From the NCBI GenBank assembly GCA_009996515.1, contig JAACZV010000026.1, forward strand, positions 1 to 55,565: a stretch of DNA of 55,565 bases. The letters run 5' to 3'. The notes beneath the pieces were generated by a model. It ran no database searches, was not told where the DNA came from, and worked only from the letters and a program-made list of their open reading frames with translations. This DNA comes from Comamonadaceae bacterium. GTDB lineage: Bacteria > Pseudomonadota > Gammaproteobacteria > Burkholderiales > Burkholderiaceae_C. Of this stretch, positions 24,841 through 33,427 are shown one piece after another (position 1 is the stretch's first letter; every line of letters starts with the position of its first letter). Both the position numbers and the translations under genes were made by a program.

Positions 24841-25737
24841 TCAGCCGCGCAGCTTGTCGAGGATGCCGGACAGGGCGTCCAGCGAATCGAAGTGGATGGC
24901 CAGCTCGCCGCTCTGGCCGCGCTTGGTGGCCTTCTTCACGCGCACCTCGACGGTGGCGCCCAGCGCATCGGCCAGCTCTTCCTCCAGGCGCAGCACGTCG
25001 CGGCTCTTGTCGCTCTTCACGCGCAGCAGCGGCGCCTGGCGCGCGGCGCCCTGGGTCTTGGCGACCAGCTTCTCGGCCTCGCGCACGCTGAGCTTCTTGG
25101 CGGCGATCTCGCTGGCCGTCGTGATCTGCACGGCGCCGTCCAGCGGCAGCAGCGCGCGGGCATGGCCCATGTCCAGGTCGCCGGCCATCAGCATGTTCTG
25201 CACCGGCGCCGAGAGATTCAGCAGCCGCAGCAGGTTGCTGGCCGCGCTGCGCGAGCGGCCCACGGCCTGGGCCGCCTGCTCATGCGTGAGGCCGAACTCG
25301 TCGGTCAGGCGCTTCAGGCCTTGGGCTTCTTCCAGCGGGTTCAGGTCCTCGCGCTGGATGTTCTCGATCAGCGCCATCGCGGCGGCCGACTCGTCGGGCA
25401 CGGCCTTCACCAGCACCGGCACTTCGCGCAGGCCGGCCAGCTTGGCCGCCCGGAAGCGGCGTTCGCCGGCGATGATCTCGTAGGCCACGGCGCCGCTCGG
25501 GGCGATGGGTCTGACCAGGATGGGCTGCATGATGCCCTGGCTCTTGATGCTCTCGGCCAGCTCGTACAGCGAGCCCTCGTCCATGCGCGTGCGCGGCTGG
25601 TACTTGCCGGCCTGCATCTGTTCCAGCCTCAGGGTGCTGGGCGTGCCGTCGCGCTCCGGTGCGGGGCTGTCGCTGACTTTGGGGCCGAGCAGCGCTTCCA
25701 GGCCGAGGCCCAGGCCTTTGGGTTTCTTGGTCGCCAT
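24841..25737 (-). CDS. parB: Chromosome partitioning protein ParB
   Basis: 298 residues. The N-terminal ParB/Srx CTPase domain has the GERRFRAAK motif (91-99) and the ENIQREDLNPLEEAQ stretch; a central helix-turn-helix (about 150-175, THEQAAQAVGRSRSAASNLLRLL) reads parS; the C-terminal segment mediates dimerisation. ParB loads at parS and is moved by ParA. The N-terminal KKPKGLGLGLEALLG is the usual ParA-contacting peptide. It follows the RBBP9-like gene by 15 bases and is separated from parA by about 7.7 kb. Confidence 0.96.
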   Translation of the reverse strand: MATKKPKGLGLGLEALLGPKVSDSPAPERDGTPSTLRLEQMQAGKYQPRTRMDEGSLYELAESIKSQGIMQPILVRPIAPSGAVAYEIIAGERRFRAAKLAGLREVPVLVKAVPDESAAAMALIENIQREDLNPLEEAQGLKRLTDEFGLTHEQAAQAVGRSRSAASNLLRLLNLSAPVQNMLMAGDLDMGHARALLPLDGAVQITTASEIAAKKLSVREAEKLVAKTQGAARQAPLLRVKSDKSRDVLRLEEELADALGATVEVRVKKATKRGQSGELAIHFDSLDALSGILDKLRG

Positions 25738-25752
25738 GGCGGGGATTGTCCT

Positions 25753-26292
25753 TCAGCCCTTCGCCAGGCCGGCCAGCAGCGCGCGCCCCTCGGGCCAGTC
25801 GCCCAGGCCGGAGTCGGCGTTCAGGTGGCCGCGCGGGCCGGCCATGACGACGCTGCTGCCCCAGTCGGCCGCCATCTGCGTGGCGCGCTCGGCGGCGCCG
25901 TAGGGATCGTCGCTGCTGATGACGGCCACGCTGGGGAACGGCAGGCGCTGGCGCCGGATGGGGCGCCAGTTGTGCAGCTGCGGCGGCATGTCCTCGCGCT
26001 CGGTGTCGGGCGGCGCGACCAGCAGCGCGCCCTTCACGCGGCCGGCGTGCTGCGTGTGCTCGGCCCAGCTCGCCACCAGCTGGCAGCCCAGCGAGTGCGC
26101 CACCAGCAGTGCGGGCGCGTCGTCCTGCAGCAGCACTTCGTCCAGCCGCGCCATCCAGTCGCCGCGCCGCGGCCAGTGCCAGTCATGCTGCTCGACGCGC
26201 TGGTCGCCGTGCAGCCGCTCCCAGCGGCTTTGCCAATGCTCGGGGCCGGAGTTCTGCCAGCCGGGGAGTAGCAGGACGCGCGATGGCTTCAT
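25753..26292 (-). CDS. RBBP9/YdeN family alpha/beta hydrolase
   Basis: 179 residues of a small alpha/beta hydrolase. The oxyanion-side [19 protein letters not shown] opens the protein, the nucleophile Ser sits in VAHSLGC (nucleophile elbow), and the catalytic His in [18 protein letters not shown], a hallmark of the RBBP9 family; a DDPYG segment supplies the acid. Probable serine hydrolase of unknown substrate. It is directly upstream of parB on the same strand (15 bases), so parB expression may depend on it. Confidence 0.9.
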   Translation of the reverse strand: MKPSRVLLLPGWQNSGPEHWQSRWERLHGDQRVEQHDWHWPRRGDWMARLDEVLLQDDAPALLVAHSLGCQLVASWAEHTQHAGRVKGALLVAPPDTEREDMPPQLHNWRPIRRQRLPFPSVAVISSDDPYGAAERATQMAADWGSSVVMAGPRGHLNADSGLGDWPEGRALLAGLAKG

Positions 26293-26343
26293 GGTTTGCC
26301 CTTATCCTTGATGATTCGATTTTCAGTGCTTGGAGCAGCGGCA

Positions 26344-27291
26344 ATGACGTTCAAGGTGTTTGTGGATGGCCAGGAAGGCACCACCGGCTTGCGGATTCAC
26401 GAATACCTCGCGGCCCGCACCGACATCGAGGTGCTCAAGATTGATGCCGACAAGCGCAAGGACCCGGCCGAGCGCTCGCGCCTGCTGAACGCCGCCGACG
26501 TGGCCTTTCTGTGCCTGCCGGACGCCGCCTCGCGCGAGGCGGCCTTCATGGTCAACAACGACCGCACCTGCCTCATCGACGCCAGCACGGCCCACCGCAC
26601 CGCGCCGGGCTGGGCCTTCGGCCTGCCGGAGCTGGCCAAGGGCCAGCGCGGCGCCATCCAGGCATCCAAGCGCATCGCCAACCCGGGCTGCCACGCCAGC
26701 GCCTTCATCCTGGCCGTGCGGCCGCTGGTGGATGCGGGCCTGCTGCCGCGCGATGCGGCCGTCAGTGCGACGTCCATCACCGGCTACTCGGGCGGCGGCA
26801 AGAGCATGATCGCCGAGTACGAGCAGCAGCCGCTGCCCGCCCATCTGCAGGCGCCGCGGCCCTATGGCCTGGGCCTGAAGCACAAGCACCTGCCCGAGAT
26901 GATGGCCCACACGGGTCTGGCCGCGCCGCCGGTCTTCATGCCCGTCGTCAGCAGCTTCTACAAGGGCCTGGCGGTCAGCGTGCCGCTGCAGCTCGGCCAG
27001 CTCAGGGCCGGCACCACGCCCGAGCAGATCCAGGCCGCGCTGGCCGCGCATTACGAGGGCGAACGCTTCATCCGCGTGATGCCGCTGCGCGACGCGGCCA
27101 CGCTGGAGAGCGGCTTCTTCGACGTGCAGGCCTGCAACGACACCAACCGCGTGGACCTCTTCGTGTTCGCGAGCGACACGCAGGCGCTGGTCATCGCGCG
27201 GCTGGACAACCTCGGCAAGGGCGCCAGCGGCGCGGCCGTGCAGAGCATGAACGTGCACCTGGGGCTGGAGGAAAGCCTCGGGCTGGTCTGA
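26344..27291 (+). CDS. argC: N-acetyl-gamma-glutamyl-phosphate reductase (type 2 ArgC)
   Basis: 315 residues from the ATG at 26344, with GGAG 8 bases upstream; a longer start at 26296 adds residues not seen in the family. The enzyme makes N-acetylglutamate semialdehyde from the acyl phosphate in arginine synthesis, using NADPH. Short type-2 ArgC features: [18 protein letters not shown] for cofactor binding, nucleophile C116 in NPGCHASAF, and [10 protein letters not shown]. Divergent from the RBBP9-like gene (51-base gap). Confidence 0.95.
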   Translation: MTFKVFVDGQEGTTGLRIHEYLAARTDIEVLKIDADKRKDPAERSRLLNAADVAFLCLPDAASREAAFMVNNDRTCLIDASTAHRTAPGWAFGLPELAKGQRGAIQASKRIANPGCHASAFILAVRPLVDAGLLPRDAAVSATSITGYSGGGKSMIAEYEQQPLPAHLQAPRPYGLGLKHKHLPEMMAHTGLAAPPVFMPVVSSFYKGLAVSVPLQLGQLRAGTTPEQIQAALAAHYEGERFIRVMPLRDAATLESGFFDVQACNDTNRVDLFVFASDTQALVIARLDNLGKGASGAAVQSMNVHLGLEESLGLV

Positions 27292-27307
27292 AGCCGAAAT
27301 CGGGGCG

Positions 27308-27334
27308 TTGACGAGGCACCCGGCGGCATAGGAT
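27308..27334 (+). promoter_or_regulatory. Candidate promoter of the CHAT-like/hydrolase operon
   Basis: TTGACG (27308-27313) and TAGGAT (27329-27334) are 15 bases apart, slightly short for sigma-70, just after the argC stop. A strong AGGGAGGGG ribosome binding site follows ahead of the ATG at 27361. The unit could also be read from argC. Confidence 0.35.
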
Positions 27335-27360
27335 GACGCCTCTCTGTAGGGAGGGGCGTG

Positions 27361-29652
27361 ATGTCTAAGACCGCGGGCGTTGATCCAGTCCTGGCCCGGA
27401 TCTCACTGGTCATCCCGGGCCGGGTGATCGCCCTGGGTGGCGAGCCCGAGGGCGTCCCCGCCTGCCGGCTCGACACCGAGGCCATGCGCTGGACCTATGT
27501 GCTGAGGGCGCGCGAACGCTGGCTGGGCTCCAGCGATGCCAGCGCCGGCCGCGAGGAGCAGGCCACGCGCACGCTGAAGGGCTTTGGCCTCCGGGATGCC
27601 GATCTGCAGGCCCTGGCCCGCGCGCCGCGCGTGGTCGTGCGCATGCCCTATGTGTCGGAGCGCGAGGGCTGGCAGGGCCGCATCTTTCCCTGGGAATATC
27701 TGCTGGCCAAGGCCACCCGGCGCTATCGCAATGTGGACAACCAGCACTTCACGGTGATGCGCGAAGTGGTGACCCCGGCGCCGCTGCGGTGGCAGCAGTC
27801 CCGGCAGCCCAGCCTGCTCTATGTGCAGAGCGCGCCGGGTGGCTTGCGGCAGGCCTGGGACTTCAGCGCCGAGGCCAGGCGGCTCAAGCGCGCGCTGGGC
27901 GGCATCCGCTTGATCGAGCTGAAGGACCCGAGCTGGCAGCAGTTGCATGACGTCGTGAAGCAGCACAGGCCCGACCTGATCCACCTGAGCGGCTTCGACA
28001 ACCTGGCCGGCCTGAAGGCCTTGCGCGACCTGGTGCCGGGCAGCGAAGTGGTGGAGGCCGAGTTCGGCCCGATGCGGCTGGACGATGTGCTGGCCAGGGA
28101 GGCCGGCGTGCCCGACGGCATGCTGCTGGCCGGCGAGAGCAGCGGTGCGGCGGTGACAGGCGCGCAGCGGCTGGCCGAGGCGCTGGGGGCGGGCGGCGAG
28201 CACTGCGCCTATTTCGTCGCGGTCAGCCTCGACAACTCGGCCGCCCGCACGGCGGCGCTGATCGTCGCCGAGCGCGTGGCGCTGTCGGCCGTGGGCTTCC
28301 AGGACGCGGTGGAGAACCAGCTGGCGGACTTCTTCTTCGAGCTGGTCTACAGCCAGCTCGACCAGGCCGTCTGGAACCTGCCGCTGGCCTTCGAGAGCGC
28401 CTGGCTGCGCGCGCGCAAGGAGCCCAACGCCACGCGCGCCACCGGCGTGACGCTGTGGATGGGCGCGCCGCTGAACGAGGCCGCGTTCACGCGCGGCGAG
28501 CCCGCCGCGGCCGAGCTGCGCGATGCCGACACGCCGCCGCGCCTGCTGGCCTTGCCGGAGGTGGAACTCAATTACGCGGTGCTGCACAACAACGGGCGGC
28601 TGTTCCGCCAGATCGTCGTGGAGCGCGGCAGTGCCAGGCCCGACGACTGGCTGAGCGTCGACGTGGAGCTGCAGCTCGGGCCCGAGCAGGCGAGCTGGCG
28701 CAAGCGCTTCCTGGCCGGCGCGACGCGCTTCGACCTGAGCGGCGAGGTGCATGTGCCGCTCACCGCCGCGCTGATGCGCTCGCTGCAGGAGGCGGTCAAC
28801 AGCACCCTGATGGTCCAGCTCAGCCACAACGACAGGCTGCTGACGCGCGACAGCCACCGGCTGCGCTTGCTGCCGGTGGACCAGTGGCGCGACAACGAGA
28901 AGGACGGCCAGTGGCTGCCCTCCTTCGTGCTGCCGCGCGACCCGGCCGTGGTGGGCGCCGTCGAGCTGGCGCAGCGCTATGTGCGCATCCTGCGCGACAA
29001 CCCGGCGGCGGGCTTCGAGGGCTATCAGGCCGCGCCCGGCACCGAGGAAGAGCAGCTGCGCGAGGTGGACCTGCAGGTGCAGGCGATCTGGGCGGCGCTG
29101 CTGCATGAATGGCGGCTCGGCTACATCAACCCGCCGCCGTCCTACAGCAGCAAGCTCGACTCGCAGCGCCTGCGCACGCCCAGCACCATACTCGGCGCGC
29201 GCTCCGGCACCTGCATCGACCTGGCGCTGCTGTTCGCCGCCTGCCTGGAGCTGATCGACGTGTATCCCGTCATCTTCCTGCTCAACGGCCATGCGCTGCC
29301 GGGCTACTGGCGGCACCACAGCTTCCAGGCCGACTACCTGGCGGTCAGCGGCGAGGGCGCGCATGGCGCGATGGCCGGTGCGGCGGATCTCAACTCGTCC
29401 GCCAGCCTGCAGCGGTTTGCCTGGCAGGCGACGGGCCCTGCACCTTATCGCGAGGTCAGGCAGCTGATCCGCGCCCGGCGCCTGGTGCCCATAGAGACGG
29501 TGCGGCTGACCGAGCACTGCGGTTTCGTGGAGGCGGTGGAGGCGGGCATCGACGCGCTGTCCGAGGCCGACGACTTCCATTCGGTGCTGGACATCGTGAC
29601 GGCGCGCATGAACGGCATCACGCCGCTGCCCATTGTGGAGGACAGGCCATGA
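27361..29652 (+). CDS. CHAT-like domain fused to a transglutaminase-like cysteine protease
   Basis: 763 residues; the ATG at 27361 is preferred over the GTG at 27358 because of GGGAGG upstream. Residues about 80-360 follow the CHAT (caspase-like) pattern: FPWEYLL (109-115), a beta strand PSLLYVQSAPG (150-160), DLIHLSG (205-211) and AYFVAVSLDNSAARTAALIV (283-302). At the usual catalytic His-Gly there is F212-D213, and no Cys stands after the second strand, so this unit is probably inactive. A beta-rich linker (about 400-520) ends in LPSFVLPRDPAV, a motif seen ahead of transglutaminase-like domains in DUF4011-type conflict proteins. The final domain has GTCIDLALLFAACLE with C618 and NGHALPGYW with H644 (D657 a possible acid), an apparently intact cysteine protease. 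Overlaps the next gene by ATGA. Confidence 0.78.
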   Translation: MSKTAGVDPVLARISLVIPGRVIALGGEPEGVPACRLDTEAMRWTYVLRARERWLGSSDASAGREEQATRTLKGFGLRDADLQALARAPRVVVRMPYVSEREGWQGRIFPWEYLLAKATRRYRNVDNQHFTVMREVVTPAPLRWQQSRQPSLLYVQSAPGGLRQAWDFSAEARRLKRALGGIRLIELKDPSWQQLHDVVKQHRPDLIHLSGFDNLAGLKALRDLVPGSEVVEAEFGPMRLDDVLAREAGVPDGMLLAGESSGAAVTGAQRLAEALGAGGEHCAYFVAVSLDNSAARTAALIVAERVALSAVGFQDAVENQLADFFFELVYSQLDQAVWNLPLAFESAWLRARKEPNATRATGVTLWMGAPLNEAAFTRGEPAAAELRDADTPPRLLALPEVELNYAVLHNNGRLFRQIVVERGSARPDDWLSVDVELQLGPEQASWRKRFLAGATRFDLSGEVHVPLTAALMRSLQEAVNSTLMVQLSHNDRLLTRDSHRLRLLPVDQWRDNEKDGQWLPSFVLPRDPAVVGAVELAQRYVRILRDNPAAGFEGYQAAPGTEEEQLREVDLQVQAIWAALLHEWRLGYINPPPSYSSKLDSQRLRTPSTILGARSGTCIDLALLFAACLELIDVYPVIFLLNGHALPGYWRHHSFQADYLAVSGEGAHGAMAGAADLNSSASLQRFAWQATGPAPYREVRQLIRARRLVPIETVRLTEHCGFVEAVEAGIDALSEADDFHSVLDIVTARMNGITPLPIVEDRP

Positions 29653-30941
29653 GCGGTTCCGACATCTGGGCCGACGTGAACGCCAGGCTGGCGCTCGAGG
29701 AGGCGCCCGGCCGGCTCAGCGCCCTGCCCATAGGCCAGCGCCGCCGGCGCGGCGCGGCGCGCGATGCCGACGGCCGCGCCAAGGTCGAGCTGGTGCGCGA
29801 CGAGGACGGCCTGCTGCGCTGGGTCTACTCGCCGCCCAGCACGCCGGGCGGCACGGGGCGGCGCTCCTACCGGGCGATTCGCGTGGCGCCCGCCGACGTG
29901 GTGCAGAGCTTTCGCTTCAACGATTTCGGCGCCAACGCGGTGACCGACAAGCTGATCGCGGCCGATGGCTGGCTGACGCCCGACCAGTGCATGCAGCGCT
30001 GGCAGGATGGCCGGCTGGTGGACGATGTCCAGCCCCGCATCGACCAGGGCCGCGTGCTGCTGCTGGTGCATGGCACGTTCAGCAGGTCGCAGATGTGGTT
30101 CGACGAGCTGCAGGCCAGCGAGGCCGGCAGCAAGCTGCTGGCCAGCTGGCAGCAGAAGTACAGCGCCATTCTGGCCTTTGGCCACCCGACCCTGTCGGTG
30201 GCGGCCTGGTCCAACGCGCTGGACCTGCATCGCGCGCTGCAGAACGTCAGCGCCCCCATCGACGTGGTCTGCCACAGCCGTGGCGGCCTGGTGGTGGGCT
30301 GGCTGATGCGGCTGCGTGCCGTGCCGGTGGAGCGGGTGGTCTTCGTGGCCTCGCCGCTGGTGGGCACCAGCCTGGCGGCGCCGGACAAGCTGCGCGCCGC
30401 GCTGGACCTGATCGCCAGCTACGCCGACGCGGTCTCCAAGGTCAGCGCGCAGGCCACGGGCATCCTGCCCTTCGCCGAGGGCGTGTCGCTGCTGGCCAAG
30501 ATCTTCGGCAAGGTGCTGCAGCTGGGCAGCACCACGCCCGTCGTCGATGCGGCCGTAGGCCTGGTGCCGGGGCTGGCGACGCAGCAACTCGTGAAGAACA
30601 ACGGCGACGTGCGGCAGCTGTTTGCCGACCCCTGGCTCAGCACACCCAAGATGTCCGGCATCGGCGCGGCCTTCCAGCCCGACGAGAGCGCGCAGCCGAT
30701 CTGGAAGTTCTGGCGGCGCTTCAGCCATGTGGGCGACCAGATCAAGTACGGCGCCGCCGACCTGGTGTTTCCCGGCCCCAACGACCTGGTGGTGGACGTG
30801 GACTCGATGTTCCGTCTCGGTGAGGGCGGCAACATCGCGTTCGAGGCCCTGGGCGTGGGCCCCACCACGCACCACACCAACTACTTCCGCGACGAGCGGG
30901 TGATCCGCTACCTGGGCGATCAGCTGTCCATGCAGCACTGA
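29649..30941 (+). CDS. Alpha/beta hydrolase (lipase/esterase-like) partner of the CHAT-like protein
   Basis: 430 residues, start overlapping the upstream stop (ATGA at 29649-29652). The first 130 residues are unrecognised. The hydrolase core opens with VLLLVHGTF (136-144, oxyanion HGT), has a nucleophile elbow CHSRGG with S210, a probable acid in PNDLVVDV (D379), and a C-terminal THHTNYF (407-413) that supplies the catalytic His. A helical insert (about 245-330) may be a lid. There is no signal peptide, so it should act in the cytoplasm. Tight coupling suggests that the pair forms one functional module in which the protease or CHAT-like protein controls a lipase or esterase; this is inferred. 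Confidence 0.82.
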   Translation: MSGSDIWADVNARLALEEAPGRLSALPIGQRRRRGAARDADGRAKVELVRDEDGLLRWVYSPPSTPGGTGRRSYRAIRVAPADVVQSFRFNDFGANAVTDKLIAADGWLTPDQCMQRWQDGRLVDDVQPRIDQGRVLLLVHGTFSRSQMWFDELQASEAGSKLLASWQQKYSAILAFGHPTLSVAAWSNALDLHRALQNVSAPIDVVCHSRGGLVVGWLMRLRAVPVERVVFVASPLVGTSLAAPDKLRAALDLIASYADAVSKVSAQATGILPFAEGVSLLAKIFGKVLQLGSTTPVVDAAVGLVPGLATQQLVKNNGDVRQLFADPWLSTPKMSGIGAAFQPDESAQPIWKFWRRFSHVGDQIKYGAADLVFPGPNDLVVDVDSMFRLGEGGNIAFEALGVGPTTHHTNYFRDERVIRYLGDQLSMQH

Positions 30942-30944
30942 GGC

Positions 30945-30960
30945 CGCCGCAGTTGCGGCG
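30945..30960. terminator. Inverted repeat between convergent genes
   Basis: CGCCGC-AGTT-GCGGCG forms a 6-bp stem with a tetraloop, four bases after the hydrolase stop and just before the convergent LysE stop. GC-rich, no T-run. Possible bidirectional transcript end. Confidence 0.35.
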
Positions 30961-30962
30961 CG

Positions 30963-31580
30963 TCAGGGCGCTGCCAGCGACGCCAGCTGCCAGGCCGCGA
31001 ACCCCGCCAGCAGCAGCGCCGAGCCGCGGCGTATGCCGCGCAGATGCGCCGCCCGCAGCCGCTCGCGCAGCCGGCCCACCAGGCCCACCAGCACCAGCCA
31101 CCAGGCCGCCGAGCCGAGGAAGACGCCGGCGATCATCCAGGCCGGCGAGGCCACCGCCAGGCCCGCCGCCAGCGACGAGAACACGGCGATGAAGGACAGG
31201 ATGGTGGCCGGGTTGGACAGCGTCAGCAGGAACGTGCCGCCAAAGGCCTGCCAGCCCTTGACGCCGCCCTGGACGGCCGCCGCCCGCCCGGCGGGCGCGC
31301 CATGCCAGGCCGTCCACGCCAGCCACATCAGGAACAGCGCCCCGCCCAGCGCCAGCGGTGTGCGCGCCGCGGTCAGCAGCGTGATCACGGCCGTCACGCC
31401 GAGGGCGCCGATCGCGCCGTACAAGGCGTCCGCCACCGCCGCGCCCAGGCCGGTGGCCAGGCCCACGCGCGCGCCGTGGTCCAGCGTGCGCTGGATGCAC
31501 AGCAGGCCGATGGGCCCCACGGGCGCGGCGATGGACAGGCCGATCAGGGCCGACTTGAGCAGCAGGGGCAGGGCATCCAT
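30963..31580 (-). CDS. LysE family amino-acid exporter
   Basis: 205 residues with about six membrane helices. The N-terminal helix 1 and loop carry the LysE/RhtB signature (IAAPVGPIGLLCIQRTL), and a later TFLLTLSNPATILSF matches the conserved LsNPk/a.i.f segment. Inner-membrane exporter of an amino acid or small metabolite. Divergent from an Lrp/AsnC regulator across 91 bases, the standard arrangement for a substrate-induced exporter. Confidence 0.92.
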   Translation of the reverse strand: MDALPLLLKSALIGLSIAAPVGPIGLLCIQRTLDHGARVGLATGLGAAVADALYGAIGALGVTAVITLLTAARTPLALGGALFLMWLAWTAWHGAPAGRAAAVQGGVKGWQAFGGTFLLTLSNPATILSFIAVFSSLAAGLAVASPAWMIAGVFLGSAAWWLVLVGLVGRLRERLRAAHLRGIRRGSALLLAGFAAWQLASLAAP

Positions 31581-31624
31581 GGCGGAAAGTCTATGCAGGC
31601 GGATTCCGGCAGGGAATGCTTTGT

Positions 31625-31639
31625 TTCAGGCAAACTGAA
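31625..31639. promoter_or_regulatory. Candidate Lrp operator between LysE and Lrp genes
   Basis: TTCAG-GCAAA-CTGAA is a perfect 5-bp inverted repeat in a 15-bp frame, the size and centre (AT-rich) expected for an Lrp/AsnC site, midway in the divergent gap. Confidence 0.5.
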
Positions 31640-31671
31640 GCCATCACCTGAATTCTTGAGGCGGATCTGCG

Positions 31672-32115
31672 ATGAGCATGGTGGATGAGAAGGCTTGGCG
31701 CATCCTGTCGGCGTTGCAGGAAGACGCCCGTGTGTCGCTGAAGACGCTGGCCGAGGTCGCCGGGCTGTCGCTGCCGGCCACCGCCGAGCGGGTCAGGAAG
31801 ATGGAGGCGGCCGGCCTCATCCGCGGCTATCACGCCGACATCGCGCCGGAAGCCCTCGGCTATGTCATCAAGGCCGTGGTGGCCATCACGACCCAGCAGC
31901 CCTACAAGCAGAAGTTCATCGAGGTGCTGAGGGCCAAGCCGCAGGTGCTGGAATGCCTGCATGTGACGGGGGCGGACTCCTGCCTGTTCACCGTGGTGGC
32001 CAAGGACATGCAGGACCTGGAGCAGTTCCTCGCCAGCATCAACCACTTCGGCGAGACGCGCACGTCCATCGTGATGTCGTCGCAGATTCCGCGCCGCGGC
32101 GTGCAGCGCTTCTAG
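31672..32115 (+). CDS. Lrp/AsnC family transcriptional regulator
   Basis: 147 residues. N-terminal helix-turn-helix about 4-60 (LKTLAEVAGLSLPATAERVRKMEAAGLIRGY) and a C-terminal RAM (AsnC_trans_reg) domain about 66-140, with the GADSCLFTVVAKDMQDLEQFL effector-binding segment. It binds amino acids and oligomerises to an octamer. Divergent from LysE, which it probably activates or represses. Convergent with the downstream GNAT gene (6-base gap). Confidence 0.94.
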   Translation: MSMVDEKAWRILSALQEDARVSLKTLAEVAGLSLPATAERVRKMEAAGLIRGYHADIAPEALGYVIKAVVAITTQQPYKQKFIEVLRAKPQVLECLHVTGADSCLFTVVAKDMQDLEQFLASINHFGETRTSIVMSSQIPRRGVQRF

Positions 32116-32121
32116 CGGCGT

Positions 32122-32880
32122 TCAGCGCAGTTCCGGCTCGGGGCTGCGGTAGTGGTAGCGGTAGGCGAACACGAAGCCCAGGCGCGCGTAGAGCCGCTGC
32201 GCCACCGCGTTGTCGCTGCCCACCTGCAGATAGGCCTGGCGCGCGCCCTGGGACCGGGCCAGGGCCAGCAGCGACCGGCACAGGCGCTCGCCATGGCCCT
32301 GGCCCGGCCGGGCGGAGGCAATGTCGTACAGGCCCACGAGGTCGCCGTCGACCACCATCTGCCCGCAGGCCAGCAGCGCGCCGGCGTCATCCAGCAGCGC
32401 AAAGCCCTGGTATTGGACGGGTGCGTTGGCGATGCGCTCCGCATGGGCCGCGATGGCGCTGCCCGACGATCCGCGCAAGGCCCCCACGGTGGCGGCATAG
32501 GCGGCGGCGTCCAGCGCCTGCAGGCGGGCCGGGGCGGGCTGGGGCGGCAGGGCGTCCAGCACCATCACGTCGGCCGCGTCGAAGGCACCCCAGCCCCGGG
32601 CGGCGAGCAGGGCATCGAGGTCGGCGGGCTGGCTCCAGGGCGTCACGCGCACGGCCAGCGGCAGGCCGGCGGCCTCGAAGGCCTGCCGGCAGCGCGCCAG
32701 CAGCTCGTCCAGCGGCAGCGCGCCCTGGCGCAGCGCATTGATGCAGCGCGAGCGCTTGGCCTTGCCGGGCGACAGCCGGATCAGCCAGCCATCGATGTCG
32801 GCCTGCTGGGGCGGGGCGCTGGCATCCAGGCCGGCCCTCTCGGCGCGCAGGGCCAGGGCCTGGAGGCGGGCCTCAGGCAT
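32122..32880 (-). CDS. GNAT family N-acetyltransferase (two-part)
   Basis: 252 residues. The C-terminal half (about 115-252) is a GNAT domain with acetyl-CoA motif A degenerate but recognisable in RPGQGHGERLCRSLLALA, and motif B in NAVAQRLYARLGFVFAYRYHY. The N-terminal half (SPGKAKRSRCINAL, RVTPWSQPADLDALLAARGW) looks like the lid half found in larger two-domain GNATs. The start overlaps the end of the next GNAT (32873-32880). Substrate unknown. Confidence 0.87.
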   Translation of the reverse strand: MPEARLQALALRAERAGLDASAPPQQADIDGWLIRLSPGKAKRSRCINALRQGALPLDELLARCRQAFEAAGLPLAVRVTPWSQPADLDALLAARGWGAFDAADVMVLDALPPQPAPARLQALDAAAYAATVGALRGSSGSAIAAHAERIANAPVQYQGFALLDDAGALLACGQMVVDGDLVGLYDIASARPGQGHGERLCRSLLALARSQGARQAYLQVGSDNAVAQRLYARLGFVFAYRYHYRSPEPELR

Positions 32881-33421
32881 CGCCGAGCAGGGACGAGGGC
32901 CGGCGCCACACGCAGCGCCAGACCGGGTGTTGCCGGCCGCCCAGCGGCTCGCTCAGCTGCCGGTCCCGGATCTCGGCGCCCAGGCGCTCGTAGAAGCCCC
33001 GGGCGGCCTGGTTGACCTCCAGCACCCACAGGTAGAGCGGGCGGGTCGAGCCCTCACGCTGCAGGCGCGCGGCCACGCCCTGCATCAGCCGCCGGCCCAG
33101 GCCGCCGCCCCTGAGGTCGGGGGCCACGTGCAGGTTGTCGATGTAGTCGCCCCAGTCCGGGTCGCGGTCGGGCATGACCCAGGCAAAGCCCAGCAGGCGG
33201 CCGGCGCCGTCCTCGGCGATCAAGCCCCATTCGGTGCCGGTGGCGCCGGCCTGCAGGCGGGCGCGCCAGGCCTGGCGGCGTTCGGTGTCGGCCTCGTGGT
33301 CGAGGTAGCGGTCCGTGAAGACGCCGCGGTAGGCCGCGCGCCAGCTGGTGGCATGCAGCCGGGCGACGGCATCGGCGTCGGCCGGCGTCATGGGGCGTAG
33401 CGTGACGGCAGGCGGCGTCAT
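32873..33421 (-). CDS. GNAT family N-acetyltransferase
   Basis: 182 residues with a complete GNAT domain: N-terminal VTLRPMTPADADAVARLH, motif A VAPDLRGGGLGRRLMQGV (R/Q-x-x-G-x-G/A) and motif B NQAARGFYERLGAEI. It transfers acetyl from acetyl-CoA to an unknown amine. Its ATG lies six bases after the parA stop and its end overlaps the next GNAT, so the three are probably co-transcribed. Confidence 0.92.
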   Translation of the reverse strand: MTPPAVTLRPMTPADADAVARLHATSWRAAYRGVFTDRYLDHEADTERRQAWRARLQAGATGTEWGLIAEDGAGRLLGFAWVMPDRDPDWGDYIDNLHVAPDLRGGGLGRRLMQGVAARLQREGSTRPLYLWVLEVNQAARGFYERLGAEIRDRQLSEPLGGRQHPVWRCVWRRPSSLLGDA

Positions 33422-33427
33422 GGCGCC

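Noticed and set aside
27361-28440. Active CHAT caspase-like protease
   Set aside because: The His-Gly and Cys positions of the active site are not present, so only a CHAT-like fold is claimed.
27403-29580. 725-codon minus-strand open frame
   Set aside because: Antisense shadow of the CHAT-like gene; composition is typical of GC-rich complementary frames and no motif is present.
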